From Zavarzinella formosa DSM 19928 (GTDB lineage Bacteria > Planctomycetota > Planctomycetia > Gemmatales > Gemmataceae), in NCBI RefSeq assembly GCF_000255705.1, contig NZ_JH636442.1, forward strand, positions 67,292 through 131,291: 64,000 bases of DNA, given 5' to 3'. The stretch's first letter is position 1, and the number at the start of each line of letters is the position of its first letter. Below are positions 50,817 through 58,555 of this stretch, one piece after another. The notes beneath the pieces are model-generated. The model ran no database searches. It had not been told where the DNA came from and saw only the letters and a program-made list of their open reading frames with translations. The position numbers and the translations under genes are program-made.

Positions 50817-51974
50817 TCGTTGCTTCGGTTCCGCCGGCGGAGCGGTCGGGGAGTGTTGTTCGCCGCCGAAGAATTTCTTCAGTTTCAGAAAATGCTTTTC
50901 GTAGGCGTGCCAACTGATGAACGCCGCCACAAAGGTGACGCCGAACCCGAGGGCGACATACGCCAGCCGTCCCCCCAATGAGCCAAGCGTGTCAATCAGA
51001 TCGGCGACCGGCCAGAACCGCTCCCCGGCGGGCACCAGCAGATTTTGAAACACGTACATCGCGTAACTGTATTGACCGAGTTTGCGAAGCACCCGACTGT
51101 GCCAGATGGTTCGAGAAAAACGGTCTGTGGCCGTCAAAGCCCAAACGATCAGGCTCGCGCAGGCGATGGCTGTCAGCGTGTAAGGGAGGTAAAAACCCCC
51201 TTTGTCCAATAGCTCCGAAGTGACAACGATGATGACGGCCAGCGGTCCCAACCGCCAGGCCCAAGGGACGACGCCCGCCATTCCTCCCGGTCCGCGGACC
51301 ATCAGGGCCAGAAAAGCGCCAATGGCCAGCGAGTCCATCCGGCAAATGGTCAACACTTCCGCCGCAATGAAATTGCCCTTCATCACGCCGAGGGCAAACC
51401 GGCAACTGATCGCCATCCCGATCAGGAACAGGCAGGCGTTCATCGCCATCCGGCGCCCCAAAAACAGGATCACGAACGGCCAGACGACATAAAAATGCTC
51501 CTCGACGGCGAGCGACCAAAAATGGTTGAACACGCCCAGCGGCCAGAGCCAGTCAATCGAGAGAAGATTGTTTGTGCCGTACATCCACAGCCATTCCTGA
51601 TGCTCAATGGTGTAGACGTTGACAAACGTTTGTTCGGGATAGATTCGCGGCAGAAGCACGAACGCCGCGAACAAGACGCCAAAATAAAGCGGAAAGATTC
51701 GCAGTGACCGGCGGACGAAAAAATTTCGCAGATAATGCGACTGTCCCTTTGCATCGAACAACACGCCGGTGATCAGAAACCCGGACAGCACGAAGAACAG
51801 ATCGACTCCGCGGTCGCCCGCCCCGCAGAGCCAAGTGAAGCCGGCGCCGATGGGGGTGCCGTCGTCCGTGCGGGTGCCGAACCGGAAAATGGTCACGGTG
51901 AGGATGGCCAGTCCGCGGATGGCGTCAAGCGCGGGATCACGGCCGGACAATCGAAAAGGGGTGGTCTGATTCAC
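50793..51974 (-). CDS. Acyltransferase family 3 (OafA/YrhL-like) membrane protein
   Basis: A 393-aa integral membrane acyltransferase. It opens with PALDAIRGLAILTVTIFRFG (D-x-x-R-G motif), and RGVDLFFVLSGFLITGVLFD and RRSLRIFPLYFGVLF follow, the standard motifs of the OafA/NodX/YrhL group. About ten helices are visible, then a short charged C-terminal tail. Such enzymes acetylate or acylate surface sugars (O-antigen, exopolysaccharide, peptidoglycan). The catalytic His of these proteins normally lies near the first motif, but here Phe-Arg-Phe-Gly occupies that place, which deserves attention. The start is GTG 51974 with no clear ribosome site. Confidence 0.9.
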   Translation of the reverse strand: MNQTTPFRLSGRDPALDAIRGLAILTVTIFRFGTRTDDGTPIGAGFTWLCGAGDRGVDLFFVLSGFLITGVLFDAKGQSHYLRNFFVRRSLRIFPLYFGVLFAAFVLLPRIYPEQTFVNVYTIEHQEWLWMYGTNNLLSIDWLWPLGVFNHFWSLAVEEHFYVVWPFVILFLGRRMAMNACLFLIGMAISCRFALGVMKGNFIAAEVLTICRMDSLAIGAFLALMVRGPGGMAGVVPWAWRLGPLAVIIVVTSELLDKGGFYLPYTLTAIACASLIVWALTATDRFSRTIWHSRVLRKLGQYSYAMYVFQNLLVPAGERFWPVADLIDTLGSLGGRLAYVALGFGVTFVAAFISWHAYEKHFLKLKKFFGGEQHSPTAPPAEPKQRPLELTPS

Positions 51975-51991
51975 GGAGGGCGTCTCGAAAA

Positions 51992-52435
51992 TTACTTCTT
52001 GCGATAGGCATCCGGCGGCTTGATCTCGCCGGGGGTGTTTTTCGCCTTGCTGACAAACTCCTCAATGCAAGGAACACAGCAGAACTCGTAAGTGCTTCCG
52101 CCAACCACCCAAGTGAATTTGGGATTGGCTTTTGTCTCCGAGATCGGGCAAATCTTCTCGCCTGATTTGGCCTCGGCGGTATGCTCTGACTTCATTCCAA
52201 AATACTTAACCGCCGGGATGGCATTTTTATTCTCGGCGATGTCGGCCTCGGTGTACAAACCGCCGGGGGTCTGGAAGAGTGTTCGTTGCTCCTCCGTGGC
52301 GATTTTGGCGGGCATCGCCTTGTCGTGATGGTCTCCGTGAGACGATTTCTCCGCAACTGAGGGCGGCGACTGCGAACATCCGGCGAATCCGACAACGGCG
52401 GCCAACGCGCCGAACATGAGATATTTGCGGACCAT
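51992..52435 (-). CDS. Lipoprotein with Cys-rich (YHS/TRASH-like) metal-binding tail
   Basis: A 147-aa lipoprotein (lipobox GFAGC after RKYLMFGALAAVV). A His-rich patch HGDHHDKAM follows. The C-terminal domain has EKICPISETKANPKFTWVVG and YEFCCVPCIEEFV: C...CCxxC with a central aromatic, a pattern used by YHS/TRASH-like and heavy-metal-binding domains. It likely binds copper, zinc or another soft metal at the cell envelope. ATG 52435 follows GGAGGG. Next on the same strand is the second Cys-rich protein (52630-53067), which fits a metal-related group. Confidence 0.72.
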   Translation of the reverse strand: MVRKYLMFGALAAVVGFAGCSQSPPSVAEKSSHGDHHDKAMPAKIATEEQRTLFQTPGGLYTEADIAENKNAIPAVKYFGMKSEHTAEAKSGEKICPISETKANPKFTWVVGGSTYEFCCVPCIEEFVSKAKNTPGEIKPPDAYRKK

Positions 52436-52629
52436 GTGTGGCCCTCCATTAGACGACACTAGGAACGACCACGCAAGCTGGTCTCTTCGGTCGGGAATCT
52501 GGAAACAAAGCCCCTCACCGGAATAAATCCGATGATTGGAATAATTGGAATCAATCGCCCCAAAGGGTGCGAGCTGATGAACTTAAGAACGGGGATTGAA
52601 GACGATGCCGGAGGGCATTCGCCGGGAGT

Positions 52630-53067
52630 TTAACAAGTGAGCTTGCGATGGGCGGTCAAAATATCCCGGCCTGTTCTGGCGAAGCATGCTCCGGGCGAAT
52701 CAACCGTCATTCGGCGGCCGGAGTGCCATGAAATGGCTGATTGGCGACCAATCAGATCCGTGATGGCATTCGCCAGCCGAACTTTCACCGGCGGGTTGTT
52801 TACCCCCGATGCTGCCGACACAACGGCTTGTTTGTCCGAAGGATTTTGCTTGCACGGGCAGACGGGTTTGTTGCCCGATTTTCCCGGCTTTTCCTCCGTG
52901 GGAGTCGGCGTTTCGCAACAGGACTTTCGGTGTTTGATGGCCGCCGAATTGCAAGACAGAGTTTGTGTGTTTGGTTTGGCGGCCGAGATGTTGGCCGAAC
53001 AGCAACATGCCATCGGCCCGAACAGGATCGACAAGATCAGGCATGTGGTGATGGCAACTCGTCCCAT
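52630..53067 (-). CDS. Cys-rich secreted protein (paralog of 45483-45959)
   Basis: A 145-aa exported protein; the signal-like start ITTCLILSILFGPMACCCSA is shared with the 45483-45959 protein (FGPxACCC). The middle has RKSCCETPTP and KPVCPCKQNP (CPC motif); the tail is ACFARTGRD...HRKLTC. Cys spacing suggests metal or disulfide roles. Function unknown. Downstream on the same strand is the YHS/TRASH-like lipoprotein; upstream, 206 bases away, the metal ABC transporter ATPase. The start could also be GTG 53091. Confidence 0.65.
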   Translation of the reverse strand: MGRVAITTCLILSILFGPMACCCSANISAAKPNTQTLSCNSAAIKHRKSCCETPTPTEEKPGKSGNKPVCPCKQNPSDKQAVVSAASGVNNPPVKVRLANAITDLIGRQSAISWHSGRRMTVDSPGACFARTGRDILTAHRKLTC

Positions 53068-53273
53068 GCTTTGATTATCACTTGTTTCCACGCCGAGTCA
53101 ATCTCGATTGAACCAGCGGCAGCGGGCGGTCGGAAGCGAAAGACATTCCGGCGGGGCGGCTTCATTGAGCCATCATGGATGAGCTTCGATTAGAAAACCG
53201 CTGCTTTATTCACAGAACCCTTGGGGAATTGAGAGCCTTGTCGTTGAAGTGTCTTCGCCGGTTCCAAAGGTAT

Positions 53274-54017
53274 TCAGGCTGACGGGTTCGCGATCAGCGC
53301 GCGATGGCCGTAGGTTTGGGAGATGTTTTCCGGGGTGAACACCTCGGAGAGTTGGCCGGAGGCGATCTTTTTCACATTGATAAGCGTCACCCAGTCGAAA
53401 TAATCCCGAACAGTCCCCAAATCGTGATGCACCACGACGACGGTTTTCCCGGCGTTGCGCAGTTCGTGGAGTAACTTCAGGATCACTTCTTCTGTCGTGG
53501 CGTCCACTCCCTGAAACGGTTCGTCCATGAAGAACAATTCGGCCCCTTGCACCAACGAACGGGCGAGGAAGACCCGCTGTTGCTGGCCGCCGGAAAGCTG
53601 GCTGATTTGCCGGTTGGCGTAATCTTGCATCCCCATGCGGGCGAGGGCTTCGTCCGCAAGTTTTCGCTGCGGCTGGCCCGGCCGACGGAACCAGCCGAGC
53701 TGGCCGTAAGTGCCCATCAGCACCACATCCCGGACGGTGGCTGGGAAGTCCCAATCCACACTGGTTCGTTGCGGCACGTAGGCGATTTTTTTGGCGACGG
53801 CCCGATAGGGTTGCCCGAAGAGTTCCACCATGCCGGCGACAGGCTTCACCAACCCCAAGATCGCTTTCAGAAGAGTCGATTTGCCCGCCCCGTTGGGACC
53901 GACGACGGCCATCAAGGCCCCGGCGGGGACTTGCAGGTCGATATCCCAAAGGACGGGGCGATCCCGATAGGCGACGGTTAAATCGGCGACGTTGACGGCT
54001 GGCTTCGCGTTCATCAT
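53274..54017 (-). CDS. Metal ABC transporter ATP-binding protein (ZnuC/MntB/TroB-like)
   Basis: A 247-aa ABC ATPase of the Mn/Zn/Fe uptake group. Walker A is GPNGAGKST (40-48), the Q-loop is VPQRTSVDWDFPATVRDVV, the signature QLSGGQQQRVFLARSL, Walker B ELFFMDEPFQGVD, and the H-loop VVVVHHDL. The VPQR...D-F-P-x-T-V-x-D-V phrase is typical of the ZnuC/TroB family. ATG 54017 overlaps the stop of the binding-protein gene (ATGA), so the two are translationally coupled. The membrane permease gene that should follow is absent; the next minus-strand gene is a Cys-rich protein. Confidence 0.95.
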   Translation of the reverse strand: MMNAKPAVNVADLTVAYRDRPVLWDIDLQVPAGALMAVVGPNGAGKSTLLKAILGLVKPVAGMVELFGQPYRAVAKKIAYVPQRTSVDWDFPATVRDVVLMGTYGQLGWFRRPGQPQRKLADEALARMGMQDYANRQISQLSGGQQQRVFLARSLVQGAELFFMDEPFQGVDATTEEVILKLLHELRNAGKTVVVVHHDLGTVRDYFDWVTLINVKKIASGQLSEVFTPENISQTYGHRALIANPSA

Positions 54018-54985
54018 TTCAAGTCGGGAGGCGATTCGCCGGTGAGGGATTTCACGATCACCCGCACGTTGTGCCGGACCATTTTTTCGTAGGTGTCCGC
54101 ATCGGAACCGGGAAGTCCCAAGGCATCCGAATACAGCGGTTCGGCGGCCAGCGTCACCTCAAAGCCCGCGTATTTTTGCCGCACGGCCTGGATCACCGAT
54201 TGCATGCCCTTGTCCGGCACGGAGCTTTCCGGGAAGATCGCCCGGATTTTGCGGGTGCCGATCAACTCGGCCAATTCGCTGACATCCCGCGAACTGGTGT
54301 CGGTCGCCGTGCTGACCCCCTGCAAACCTTTTACTTCGATCCCGTAGGCTTGGCCGAAATAGCCGAAGGCATCATGGGCGGTAATCAGCACACGTTTCTC
54401 GGCGGGGATGAGCTTGATATTCGTTCGCACCGTGTCATCCAGGGTGTCGAGCCGTTTCAAATATTCGGCGGCGTTGGCGGAGTATTGTTCCGCATGAGCC
54501 GGGTCGATTTCTCTCAGGGAGTCCCGAATCTTCTCGGTCACTTGCTTCCACTTTTGCACATCGAACCAGACGTGCGGATCGTGATTGCCCTCAATGCCCC
54601 CCTCGGCCGACCGCAATCCAGTGAGGTGGTCGGCGACACCGACAGTCCATTTGGTCTTGGATCGAGATGAGAAGATGTCGGCCATCTTTCCTTCCAAATG
54701 CAGGCCGTTGTACAGCACCAAGTCGGCTTTGTTCAGTTTCGTCAGATCGCCCGGCGTCGGCACATAGCGATGCGGGTCCACCCCCGGATCGAACAGGGCT
54801 TCCACCTCGGCGTTGTCCCCGGCAATCGCCTTGGCGGCGTCCGCGATCATGCCGGTGGTGGCCAGCACCCGCAATTTTCGCCCGGAGAGATCGGGCGTCG
54901 GCAACGGCCCGCTGGCTTTTTTGCATCCGCCAAAGAGGATCACGCCGCAAAAGAAGATGGGAAGAAGAAACCTTGATCGATTCAT
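54014..54985 (-). CDS. Metal ABC transporter substrate-binding lipoprotein (TroA/ZnuA-like)
   Basis: A 323-aa cluster A-I binding protein. The lipobox is LFGGC. Metal ligands fit: His in GVDPHRYVPTPGDL, His in NHDPHVWFDV, His in ITAHDAFGYFGQAYG, and Asp in FPESSVPDKG. The third ligand His (not Glu as in PsaA/MntC) points to zinc-type or TroA-like specificity. A long helix WKQVTEKIRDSLREIDP links the two lobes. ATG 54985 has GGCGGGG upstream. A perfect 20-bp palindrome lies 24 bases upstream of the start, the likely operator of a metal repressor. It is coupled to the ATPase gene. Confidence 0.94.
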   Translation of the reverse strand: MNRSRFLLPIFFCGVILFGGCKKASGPLPTPDLSGRKLRVLATTGMIADAAKAIAGDNAEVEALFDPGVDPHRYVPTPGDLTKLNKADLVLYNGLHLEGKMADIFSSRSKTKWTVGVADHLTGLRSAEGGIEGNHDPHVWFDVQKWKQVTEKIRDSLREIDPAHAEQYSANAAEYLKRLDTLDDTVRTNIKLIPAEKRVLITAHDAFGYFGQAYGIEVKGLQGVSTATDTSSRDVSELAELIGTRKIRAIFPESSVPDKGMQSVIQAVRQKYAGFEVTLAAEPLYSDALGLPGSDADTYEKMVRHNVRVIVKSLTGESPPDLK

Positions 54986-55008
54986 GTGCCCCGCCAGATC
55001 GTAGGCAT

Positions 55009-55028
55009 AACTAATCATATGATTAGTT
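55009..55028. promoter_or_regulatory. Perfect 20-bp palindrome upstream of metal transport genes
   Basis: AACTAATCATATGATTAGTT is a perfect palindrome, 24 bases upstream of the binding-protein ATG. In this position and in an AT-rich patch it is best explained as the operator of a dimeric metalloregulator (DtxR/MntR-, Fur- or Zur-like). No such regulator gene is present in the window. Confidence 0.75.
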
Positions 55029-55134
55029 TAGACGAAATAATTGGCGAAGTCCAGCGGAAGGTGACGCCAAGTCACTTGGCAATTTTGGTTGTCGGCGTGA
55101 AAAGGATCCGCAAGTGTCTTGTCTTCTTGCTCTC

Positions 55135-56268
55135 TTATTTTCCGCTGACGGCGATGATCCCGCCGAGTTCCGCGCCGGGGGCCATGTACCACAGGCGGGG
55201 GGTCAACCCGGCGGACAGGCTCTTGGCGTCGAATCCCGGAGTGGCCGTGCGGATGCCGAGCAGCGTGTTCAAGAGACTCGGCGGGCGTTCGTAAGTGACA
55301 ACGCGATACTCGGAGACACCGGCCGACGAGGCCACGGCCGTCACCACATCCTCCAACAGGCCGACAGCATCGACCAAACCGACCCGTTGGGCCTCGGCGG
55401 CGGTGTAGGTGCCGCCGTCGGCCCGCACGCGGGTGACTTCAATCATCAAAGGTTTGCCGTCGGGTCCGTTGATGATGTTCCCTTTGTGGTCCCGTTTGGC
55501 GACAGTCTTCTTGCTCACGATCTCGTCCCGCAGTTGGGCGGCCGTCAATTGCGGGCGTCCCTTCACAACCACATCGAGAAATTGCGTATAGGCTTGGTCC
55601 ACCATGTCCTGCCACGGTTGTCGTTCGGCCGGGGTCATTTCGTGGAAAGGGGAGCCGCTTCCCTTGATGCCGCCCGCTTTGATGAGTTCCATCTTCACGC
55701 CATACTTGTCGGCGAATTCGGAGACATTCGGGAACGAGGCATACACCCCGATGGAGCCGGTGATCGTGTTTTTCTCCACGAACACCTTCTCGGCGGGCAT
55801 GGCGATGTAATACCCCCCGGAGGCGGCGATGGAACCCATCGAGGCCATCAGCTTCTTGGGCTTGTGTTCGGGATGTCGCGGATGAGCGCCCGAAACCAGT
55901 CGGGTGAGTTCGCGGTGAATATCCTCGCTGGCCCCGATGGTGCCGCCGGGGCTGTCGATTCGCAACACAACAGCCTTGACGTGGTCGTCCTTGGCGGCCG
56001 CCTCGATTTGCTTGAGGATGAAGCCGTCCAATCCCTCGACGAGCGCGCCCTCGGCCCGGATGACGGCAATTTTGTCCCGCTCCCGCTTTTTGCCGTAGAG
56101 ATGTTTCTCCGTCGGCGAATCTTCCTCTTCGACGGACGAAGAGAACGGATTGGGAAACACCAGCGCCCCGAACAACAACAAGTTGAGGCCGATGGAGGCG
56201 ATGAGAAAAAGCGTGAAGAGACAACCGAACCGGCGGGCACGCGGCACGGGTCTGGGATCGTTTGACAT
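55135..56268 (-). CDS. sppA: Signal peptide peptidase SppA (S49)
   Basis: A 377-aa membrane-anchored serine protease of family S49. One N-terminal helix (FGCLFTLFLIASIGLNLLLF) anchors it. The core shows KIAVIRAEGALVEG, VLRIDSPGGTIGASEDI, the catalytic Ser in SMGSIAASGGYYIAM and the catalytic Lys in ELIKAGGIKGSGSPF. It cuts leftover signal peptides in the membrane. It is the short single-domain type (Bacillus-like) with a C-terminal extension ending in a beta-rich region. AGGAG precedes ATG 56268. It lies downstream of the amidase, convergent with no gene. Confidence 0.92.
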   Translation of the reverse strand: MSNDPRPVPRARRFGCLFTLFLIASIGLNLLLFGALVFPNPFSSSVEEEDSPTEKHLYGKKRERDKIAVIRAEGALVEGLDGFILKQIEAAAKDDHVKAVVLRIDSPGGTIGASEDIHRELTRLVSGAHPRHPEHKPKKLMASMGSIAASGGYYIAMPAEKVFVEKNTITGSIGVYASFPNVSEFADKYGVKMELIKAGGIKGSGSPFHEMTPAERQPWQDMVDQAYTQFLDVVVKGRPQLTAAQLRDEIVSKKTVAKRDHKGNIINGPDGKPLMIEVTRVRADGGTYTAAEAQRVGLVDAVGLLEDVVTAVASSAGVSEYRVVTYERPPSLLNTLLGIRTATPGFDAKSLSAGLTPRLWYMAPGAELGGIIAVSGK

Positions 56269-56286
56269 GAATGCTCCTGACCGACT

Positions 56287-57939
56287 TTATGATTCCAACA
56301 ACTTCGACATGTTCGGCTTCCGCAAATGGAAGCCGGTGGCGATTTGAAAGGCGTTCGCCACGGCCATCAACTCGGATTCGCCGTACAGTTTCCCCGTGAA
56401 CGTGATCGCCGGGGGAGACTGGCCGCCCGCCAGTTTGTTTCCGGCAAACGGCATCACCACCGTGGGATGGCCGGTGTAATTGGTCAACACCAAGTCATCC
56501 CCGCCCACGTAGAGATCAACCTTTTCAAACACCTTCGCCATTTCTTGGATTAATAGCGTGCGGACGCGATTGGCCCGCAAATATTCGACCGCCGGTACGA
56601 ATTGCCCGGCCCGGAAGATGTTCGGCCATGTGTTCAACCCTTCGGTGATTCCCTGCCGGGTGATGTCGTCAAAGGCGGTGGCGCATTCCACATCCAGAAT
56701 GCTCATCAGGGAATTGGCCCGTTCGTCCGTCGGGAGTTTGATTTCCACCAACTCGACGCCGAGTTTCTTCAACACATCAAGATCCGGGCGTTTCTTTTCC
56801 TTGGTCACATAGCCGACTTTCAGCGATTTCATCTCTCGCTTGGCGGGCCAGTCGAACGGTTGGTCCACACTGGCGGCATCGGCCGGGTCGGCCCCGTGAA
56901 TGGCCCCAAAGACCAACGCGGCATCTTCCACGCTTCGCGTGATCGGCCCGAGCTTGTCCATCGTCCAGCAAAGAGTCATGCAACCGGCCCGGCTCACCCG
57001 GCCAAACGTGGGACGTAGACCGGTGGAACCGCAGCGAGTGCAGGGGGAGACGATGCTGCCAAGCGTTTCGCTGCCGATGGCGAAACCGACCAACCCCGCC
57101 GAGACGGCCGACGCCGACCCGGCCGACGATCCGCTGGAACCTTGTTTCGCGTTCCACGGATTGCGAGTCATGCCGCCGAACCACTGGTCGCCCATCGCCA
57201 GCGCCCCGAGAGTCAGTTTGGCAACCATCACCGCCCCGGCTTCTTCCAGTTTCACCGCGACGGCCGCTTTGGTGTCGAACTGCTGATCCTGAAAGGGTTT
57301 CGCCCCCCAAGTGGTCTTGTATCCCGGATAGGCGATTAGGTCTTTCGCCCCCCACGGGATGCCGTGCAACGGGCCGAGATATTTCCCGGCCGCGATCTCC
57401 TGATCGGCGGTGGCCGCTTGTTTCAGGGCCAGTTCTTCCGTGAGGGTGACGACACACTTGAGGGCCGGGTCGTATTTCTTCAGCCGGGCCAGGTAAAGTT
57501 TGGTCAGTTCCGTCGAGGTGATTTGCTTCGTGCGGACCAATGCGGCCAGGGCGGTCACCGGCAGAAACGCAAGATCTTCCTCGCTGGCGGGCTTTTTGAC
57601 TTCAGGTGTGGAAGCCGTGACCGTGCCGCGAGGGTGTTTGCCAAACGGGGCCTGCCCGGCGGGCGTGAAGGTGAACGCCGGGGGAACGCTGTTGGGCAGC
57701 GGAACCTTGCGGAGTTCCGCATAACCGGCCTGCAAGCCCTGAAGCGACCGCACCAGCCGTTTGCGATCCTCGGGTTTCAGCTTTAACCCGCTGATCCATT
57801 CGGCCTGTTTGACCATTTCCTCGGTGATCGGCTCATCCTTGGCCTGGGCCACGACGGCCCGCTGAAACACCGTCGAGGAAACCCCGCAACCGGCCATAAC
57901 GGCAAACAACTCACGACGTGTCGGTTTCAATGCGCGCAT
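56287..57939 (-). CDS. Amidase (amidase signature family), exported by Tat
   Basis: A 550-aa amidase-signature enzyme. The N-terminus has a twin-arginine signal (PTRRELFAVMAGCGVSST). The Ser-cisSer-Lys triad is recognised by Lys in PWGAKDLIAYPG, Ser in GSSGSSAGSASAVSAG, and Ser in AIGSETLGSIVSP. After the core: SMSRS-like substitutions are seen in LCWTMDKLGPITRSVEDAAL. Likely periplasmic, cutting C-N bonds of an unknown amide. ATG 57939 lacks a good ribosome site. Its product would pass the membrane folded. The gene is upstream of sppA with 18 bases between. Confidence 0.9.
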   Translation of the reverse strand: MRALKPTRRELFAVMAGCGVSSTVFQRAVVAQAKDEPITEEMVKQAEWISGLKLKPEDRKRLVRSLQGLQAGYAELRKVPLPNSVPPAFTFTPAGQAPFGKHPRGTVTASTPEVKKPASEEDLAFLPVTALAALVRTKQITSTELTKLYLARLKKYDPALKCVVTLTEELALKQAATADQEIAAGKYLGPLHGIPWGAKDLIAYPGYKTTWGAKPFQDQQFDTKAAVAVKLEEAGAVMVAKLTLGALAMGDQWFGGMTRNPWNAKQGSSGSSAGSASAVSAGLVGFAIGSETLGSIVSPCTRCGSTGLRPTFGRVSRAGCMTLCWTMDKLGPITRSVEDAALVFGAIHGADPADAASVDQPFDWPAKREMKSLKVGYVTKEKKRPDLDVLKKLGVELVEIKLPTDERANSLMSILDVECATAFDDITRQGITEGLNTWPNIFRAGQFVPAVEYLRANRVRTLLIQEMAKVFEKVDLYVGGDDLVLTNYTGHPTVVMPFAGNKLAGGQSPPAITFTGKLYGESELMAVANAFQIATGFHLRKPNMSKLLES

Positions 57940-58051
57940 GAAAACGGCCCCGGTGATTTGGAAATTGAATTCCTCACCGTTCTACGGAAGGTCATTGTCT
58001 GGGGCAGGCATTCCTTTGGTACAATACACTCGTCTTATTGGGAGAATTTTT

Positions 58052-58282
58052 ATGTCCGTCACCATTGCCGACGGCCAATTGGCCGCCATATTCGCCCGAG
58101 TGGCCGGCCCCGTGGAAGTCCGTTCCCCGGACGGTCGGGTATTGGGAATGTTTACTCCGCAATCAGCGGAGCCTGTGGTTTCGCCGGAAGAGATAGAGAG
58201 GCTTCTTGCTGATCCGAAGACACGCTGGCACACGGTTGAGGAAGTTCAAGCCCGGTTGCGGGAGTTGCGATGTTCGCCGTAA
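58052..58282 (+). CDS. Small antitoxin-like protein
   Basis: A 76-aa protein, MSVTIADGQLAAIFARVAGP at the start, then VEVRSPDGRVLGMFTP and a C-terminal helix with EEIERLLADPKTRWHTVEEV. The order short beta-strand region with G-R-V-x-G, then charged helix, is that of antitoxins paired with RelE/ParE-type toxins in planctomycetes and cyanobacteria. ATG 58052 follows GGGAGA. It overlaps the next gene by 13 bases, the usual tight coupling of toxin-antitoxin pairs. Probably represses its own promoter. Confidence 0.7.
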   Translation: MSVTIADGQLAAIFARVAGPVEVRSPDGRVLGMFTPQSAEPVVSPEEIERLLADPKTRWHTVEEVQARLRELRCSP

Positions 58283-58527
58283 TCTGGCGAGACGCCGCCT
58301 TGGACCAGCTTGCCGAAGCATTCGTGCAAGCCGATTTGTCGGCTCGTGACGTGATCGAAAAATGCGTGAACCGTTTTAACTCTGAGTTGGCGATAAATCC
58401 ACGACAATTCGGGGAGTCGAGAGGCGGGCGTCTCCGCGTTGCCTTTGACGCCCCGTGTGGAATCTATTTCGTGGCAGACGATCCTCTGGACGGAGTGGTT
58501 CGGGTCACCCATTTTTGGGTGTATTAA
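58270..58527 (+). CDS. RelE/ParE-like toxin candidate
   Basis: An 85-aa protein, FAVIWRDAALDQLAEAFV at the start and GRLRVAFDAPCGIYFVADDP...RVTHFWVY at the end. The alternation of one to two helices and then a beta-sheet with Arg, and the W-R-D-x-A-x-x-x-L opening, match RelE/ParE family toxins. The C-terminal V-x-x-F-W-V-Y keeps the aromatic end of these proteins. Catalytic residues for mRNA cleavage are not clear, so a ParE-like or inactive form is possible. ATG 58270 lies within the end of the antitoxin gene. Confidence 0.7.
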   Translation: MFAVIWRDAALDQLAEAFVQADLSARDVIEKCVNRFNSELAINPRQFGESRGGRLRVAFDAPCGIYFVADDPLDGVVRVTHFWVY

Positions 58528-58555
58528 AAAACTGAAACATCTCATGCTCGCCAAC

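Noticed and set aside
53206..53949. Overlapping frame on the same strand as the metal ABC ATPase
   Set aside because: It is a frame shift of the ATPase gene; all ABC motifs are in the other frame.
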